The notes under the pieces: model-generated | What the model was told of the DNA's origin: nothing | The model's database searches: none | Seen by the model: the letters and a program-made list of their open reading frames with translations, nothing else | Program-made: the position numbers and the translations under genes | Shown: positions 5,796-7,114 of the stretch, piece by piece | How the letters are laid out: every line of letters starts with the position of its first letter | How positions within the stretch are numbered: position 1 is the stretch's first letter | NCBI GenBank assembly: GCA_038317375.1 | Contig: JBBQBM010000034.1 | Location: forward strand, 1-7,114 | Length of the DNA: 7,114 nt | Direction: 5' to 3' | DNA from: JBBQBM01 sp038317375 | GTDB taxonomy: Bacteria > Patescibacteriota > Saccharimonadia > Saccharimonadales > JAGQMS01

Positions 5796-5828
5796 TTGTC
5801 CCCGGCCGAACAATTCGACCGGGGACAA
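5796..5828 (-). terminator. Strong 15-bp hairpin between the CxxC gene and rplS, no U-tract
   Basis: Arms at 5814-5828 and 5796-5810 pair over 15 positions around a three-base loop, with a TTGTCCCCGG base. The one imperfect position is G-U in minus-strand RNA and C-A in plus-strand RNA, again favouring the gene-direction transcript. It lies 20 bases past the stop of the CxxC gene and 25 bases upstream of the rplS -35 box. The following bases are AAAATT rather than a T-run. Confidence 0.55.
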
Positions 5829-5847
5829 GTAAACAAGATGTAAAGAT

Positions 5848-6033
5848 TCAATCTTCGAGCGGACCACCGCCGAGACCACCACAGACTAAGCAGTCAGGAT
5901 GTGGTTTTGGGATTTTCGAATATTGTGTTTTTCGCTTTTTTTCGCTTATATCCCCTTGGCAGCCTTTGCAACGACCCATATTTGCTACTAACTCTTCGGC
6001 GTTGTCTTTTTTTGCTTTGCTCTTTTTGGGCAT
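5848..6033 (-). CDS. Small Lys-rich protein with two CxxC pairs (putative zinc ribbon, 61 aa)
   Basis: I do not recognise the family. Cys22-Lys-Gly-Cys25 and Cys48-Leu-Val-Cys51 are separated by 22 residues, and each Cys pair is near glycines, as in zinc-ribbon knuckles; a metal-binding fold is therefore likely. The N-terminus (MPKKSKAKKDNAEE) and the middle (EKKRKTQYSK) are strongly basic, which suits RNA or ribosome binding, while the end is Gly-rich and acidic. The ATG at 6033 has a perfect AGGAGG six bases upstream, in contrast to the leaderless rplS next to it. The Shine-Dalgarno is partly held in a hairpin. Confidence 0.85.
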   Translation of the reverse strand: MPKKSKAKKDNAEELVANMGRCKGCQGDISEKKRKTQYSKIPKPHPDCLVCGGLGGGPLED

Positions 6034-6035
6034 CA

Positions 6036-6051
6036 GTAACCTCCTGGTTAC
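6036..6051 (-). promoter_or_regulatory. Hairpin around the Shine-Dalgarno of the CxxC gene
   Basis: In minus-strand RNA GTAACC and GGTTAC pair perfectly and place AGGA of the AGGAGG in the four-base loop, with the last GG in the stem. AGTAAC at 6035-6040 could instead pair with GTTACT at 6079-6084 (plus-strand coordinates), and AACTGG (6057-6062) with CCAGTT (6076-6081), so competing folds exist. This could tune translation. Confidence 0.4.
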
Positions 6052-6079
6052 CAGAAAACTGGGTACTTAGGTTCACCAG

Positions 6080-6214
6080 TTACTTACGAAATTGAGAGAG
6101 GGACAAAGGAGCCGAAGTCCAATAGTCTACTAATGCGTGTACCAACGATGCTTCTGGTTGACCAAAAACAAAGCAGTAGTAGCTTATAAGTCGCGCAACA
6201 TATGCAATGTCCAC
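6080..6214 (-). CDS. Possible 44-residue small protein
   Basis: A frame too short for usual gene callers runs from GTG 6214 to TAA 6080. The product has a hydrophobic, aromatic first half (IAYVARLISYYCFVFG at 3-18) and then QPEASLVHALVDYW, a balanced, protein-like composition. Support for translation is limited: the nearest purine-rich match, AGAAGG, is 10 bases before the GTG. The same DNA can form a nested multi-stem RNA, so the open frame may be chance. It resembles no family I can name. It lies upstream of the CxxC gene and downstream of a strong promoter, so it could be a leader peptide. Confidence 0.3.
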   Translation of the reverse strand: MDIAYVARLISYYCFVFGQPEASLVHALVDYWTSAPLSLSQFRK

Positions 6215-6237
6215 TTTGTGCGCGCCTTCTCTCTCAA
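6092..6237 (-). ncRNA. Candidate structured RNA / leader element upstream of the CxxC gene
   Basis: Three nested stems are visible: a 9-bp closing stem (6092-6100 with 6229-6237), a 6-bp stem ACAAAG/CTTTGT (6103-6108 with 6214-6219) and a 10-position stem with one mismatch (6127-6136 with 6173-6182). In minus-strand RNA a short hairpin capped by CUUCGG (GGACUUCGGCUCC, 6108-6120) lies inside. CGCGCA (6192-6197) with TGCGCG (6219-6224) is an alternative 6-bp pairing that overlaps the second stem. It sits about 50 bases into the predicted transcript from the 6295-6323 promoter. It matches no RNA family that I can recognise (tmRNA, RNase P, SRP and common riboswitch motifs are not apparent). It may be a cis-regulatory leader or an independent small RNA. 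Confidence 0.35.
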
Positions 6238-6294
6238 ACCTTTTACATCTGTTAAATTACTAACGGAGACGCTAATCTCAACGTTTATGAGTAT

Positions 6295-6323
6295 ATTATA
6301 TCACTATTATCATTAATATACAA
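6295..6323 (-). promoter_or_regulatory. Promoter for the leader/CxxC transcript
   Basis: On the minus strand TTGTAT (6323-6318) and a perfect TATAAT (6300-6295) are spaced by 17 bp in an AT-rich setting. Predicted initiation near 6288 gives a leader of about 255 bases before the CxxC gene, or about 74 before the possible 44-residue frame. The -35 box overlaps the last codons of the upstream gene. Confidence 0.75.
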
Positions 6324-6915
6324 TAGGCGGTTCTTCAATACCTGGTAGCACAAAGTCAGTTTTTGCGACAAGGTTCCACATGCGCAATCTTCGGATCTTC
6401 GGTTTTATGTAACAAATGTGTTTAAGGCTTGCCTTAACGAGCATGTCTGTAAGTTCGGCCCAGTCTCGTGCCCCTGTTAATACTCCATCAATGTCACCGA
6501 TAACTCTTCTTACTTCATCGTAATTAACCATAATGTCCAGTAAGCTCACTCTTCCTTCGATACCGTCAATCTCATCAAATGTTCTGACGTCTACCCGAGC
6601 ACCGCCTTCAGATGTTCTCTTAACCAAAGTATTACGAGCATACGGCCTATCCCCATGAATATCTATGTCTCCGTACTCATCAGTCGAAACCTCACCCCTA
6701 TAAGTAGAAAGACTCACGGCGTTGCAATCAACTAAATGCGCGGCTGCCGCAAAACCCAGGACGTTTACGAATATCGCACTTCTGTCCGTTCCGGTTGGCA
6801 AATGAAAGTGTTCGGCCGTAACAACCACCCCACCGTTAGTAACAGTAACTTCGTCCGTGGTCGCAAAACTCTCCCAATGTCTGTTCGAATTATAAAGCTC
6901 TGGACTTTTAGCCAT
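6313..6915 (-). CDS. Hypothetical protein (200 aa)
   Basis: I do not recognise this protein. There is no signal peptide or clear transmembrane segment; a hydrophobic patch (SAIFVNVLGFAAAAHLVD, 46-63) looks like a core helix or strand. The middle is rich in Asp/Glu and Gly (about 74-125), then a likely helical region (LLDIMVNYDEVRRVIGDIDG and DWAELTDMLVKASL, 125-164) and a basic tail (KPKIRRLRMW, 171-180). A soluble two-part domain seems likely, but no catalytic motif is evident. The ATG at 6915 lacks a Shine-Dalgarno and follows a -10 box by six bases. It lies 48 bases after the pilus ATPase stop, but its own promoter means it need not share that gene's function. Confidence 0.8.
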   Translation of the reverse strand: MAKSPELYNSNRHWESFATTDEVTVTNGGVVVTAEHFHLPTGTDRSAIFVNVLGFAAAAHLVDCNAVSLSTYRGEVSTDEYGDIDIHGDRPYARNTLVKRTSEGGARVDVRTFDEIDGIEGRVSLLDIMVNYDEVRRVIGDIDGVLTGARDWAELTDMLVKASLKHICYIKPKIRRLRMWNLVAKTDFVLPGIEEPPIVY

Positions 6916-6921
6916 GATTTA

Positions 6922-6950
6922 GTTTTAGTATCGCACGTTAGTTCGGTCAA
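6922..6950 (-). promoter_or_regulatory. Promoter of the 200-residue gene, predicted leaderless
   Basis: On the minus strand TTGACC (6950-6945) and TAAAAC (6927-6922) are spaced by 17 bp, and six bases (TAAATC) separate the -10 box from the ATG. The -35 sequence, the spacing and the six-base gap equal those of the clpC promoter. Confidence 0.5.
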
Positions 6951-6963
6951 AACAAAAGAACAT

Positions 6964-7114
6964 CTAGCCAATCACCCTAAAAATTTCCTCTATGGTGGTT
7001 CTGCCAGCTATGGCTTTTAAGAGGCCGTCTTGGAGCATAGTTATCATTCCTTCACCCGTAGCGACCTTTTCTATCTCTGCAGTACTAATTTCTCGTGCTG
7101 GTCTCATTAATAGT
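6964..7114 (-). CDS. pilB: C-terminus of a GspE/PilB-type secretion or type IV pilus ATPase (5' part outside window)
   Basis: The frame runs from the window edge to TAG at 6964-6966 and encodes the last 49 residues. It reads RPAREISTAEIEKVA, then GEGMITMLQDGLLKAIAG and RTTIEEIFRVIG. The pattern G-M-x-T-x-x-x-D-G-(x)3-K-(x)3-G-x-T-(x)2-E is the conserved end of the GspE/PulE/PilB ATPases, which drive pilus extension or type II secretion from the cytoplasmic face. The catalytic Walker motifs are outside the window. PilB (type IV pili) is preferred over GspE only because such pili are common in this presumed lineage; the C-terminus does not distinguish them. Confidence 0.85.
   Translation of the reverse strand, partial: LLMRPAREISTAEIEKVATGEGMITMLQDGLLKAIAGRTTIEEIFRVIG

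Noticed and set aside
6092..6237. tmRNA, RNase P RNA, 6S, SRP RNA or tRNA
   Set aside because: None of the hallmark sequences I know is present and the length does not suit tmRNA or RNase P; left as an unassigned RNA candidate.
6894..7114. Plus-strand frames near the right end
   Set aside because: They are opposite the clear GspE/PilB C-terminus and the 200-residue gene.
1..7114. Alternative genetic code (TGA as Gly or Trp)
   Set aside because: yraN ends in TGA at the expected family length, and Trp is encoded by TGG throughout.

Overview
The window reads as a compact, fully one-directional stretch of a bacterial chromosome. Every gene I can support lies on the minus strand, so biological order runs from high to low coordinates. 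The content suggests a reduced-genome Patescibacteria (CPR) lineage, most likely Candidatus Saccharibacteria (TM7). The grounds are short intergenic spaces, a GspE/PilB pilus ATPase, ClpC as the Clp ATPase, an L19 with a long Lys/Glu/Ala tail, and several small proteins I do not recognise. TGA is used as a stop (end of yraN), which argues against the Gracilibacteria/Absconditabacteria code. The lineage is an inference; no rRNA gene is present.

Layout in transcription order: (1) C-terminus of a GspE/PilB-type ATPase (6964-7114, cut by the window edge). (2) An unrecognised 200-residue protein (6313-6915). (3) A 279-base gap (6034-6312) with a consensus-like promoter, a multi-stem RNA fold at 6092-6237 that may instead, or also, encode a 44-residue peptide, and a hairpin around the next Shine-Dalgarno (SD). 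(4) A 61-residue protein with two CxxC pairs (5848-6033). (5) rplS and yraN (5204-5731, 4866-5201), nearly abutting. (6) A 106-residue three-helix membrane protein (4400-4720) with strong hairpins on both sides and a 13-bp inverted repeat outside them. (7) nusA, an unrecognised 116-residue protein, and clpC (185-4216), with a separate heat-shock-type promoter in front of clpC. (8) The N-terminus of a secreted or membrane-anchored protein (1-162).

Two patterns stand out. First, the genes fall into two initiation classes. clpC, rplS, the 200-residue gene and the 1-162 gene have a -10 hexamer only 6-11 bases before the start codon and no SD, so their mRNAs should be leaderless or nearly so. nusA, yraN, the 116-residue gene, the membrane protein and the CxxC protein all have clear SD sequences. 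Second, clpC is preceded by a CIRCE-like inverted repeat (16 of 18 arm bases, 9-base spacer) wrapped around its -35 box, which predicts HrcA control.

Functionally the window mixes transcription/translation housekeeping (nusA, rplS), a predicted nuclease-fold protein (yraN), protein quality control (clpC) and pilus assembly, interleaved with lineage-type small proteins. I see no rRNA, tRNA, CRISPR array or transposase.
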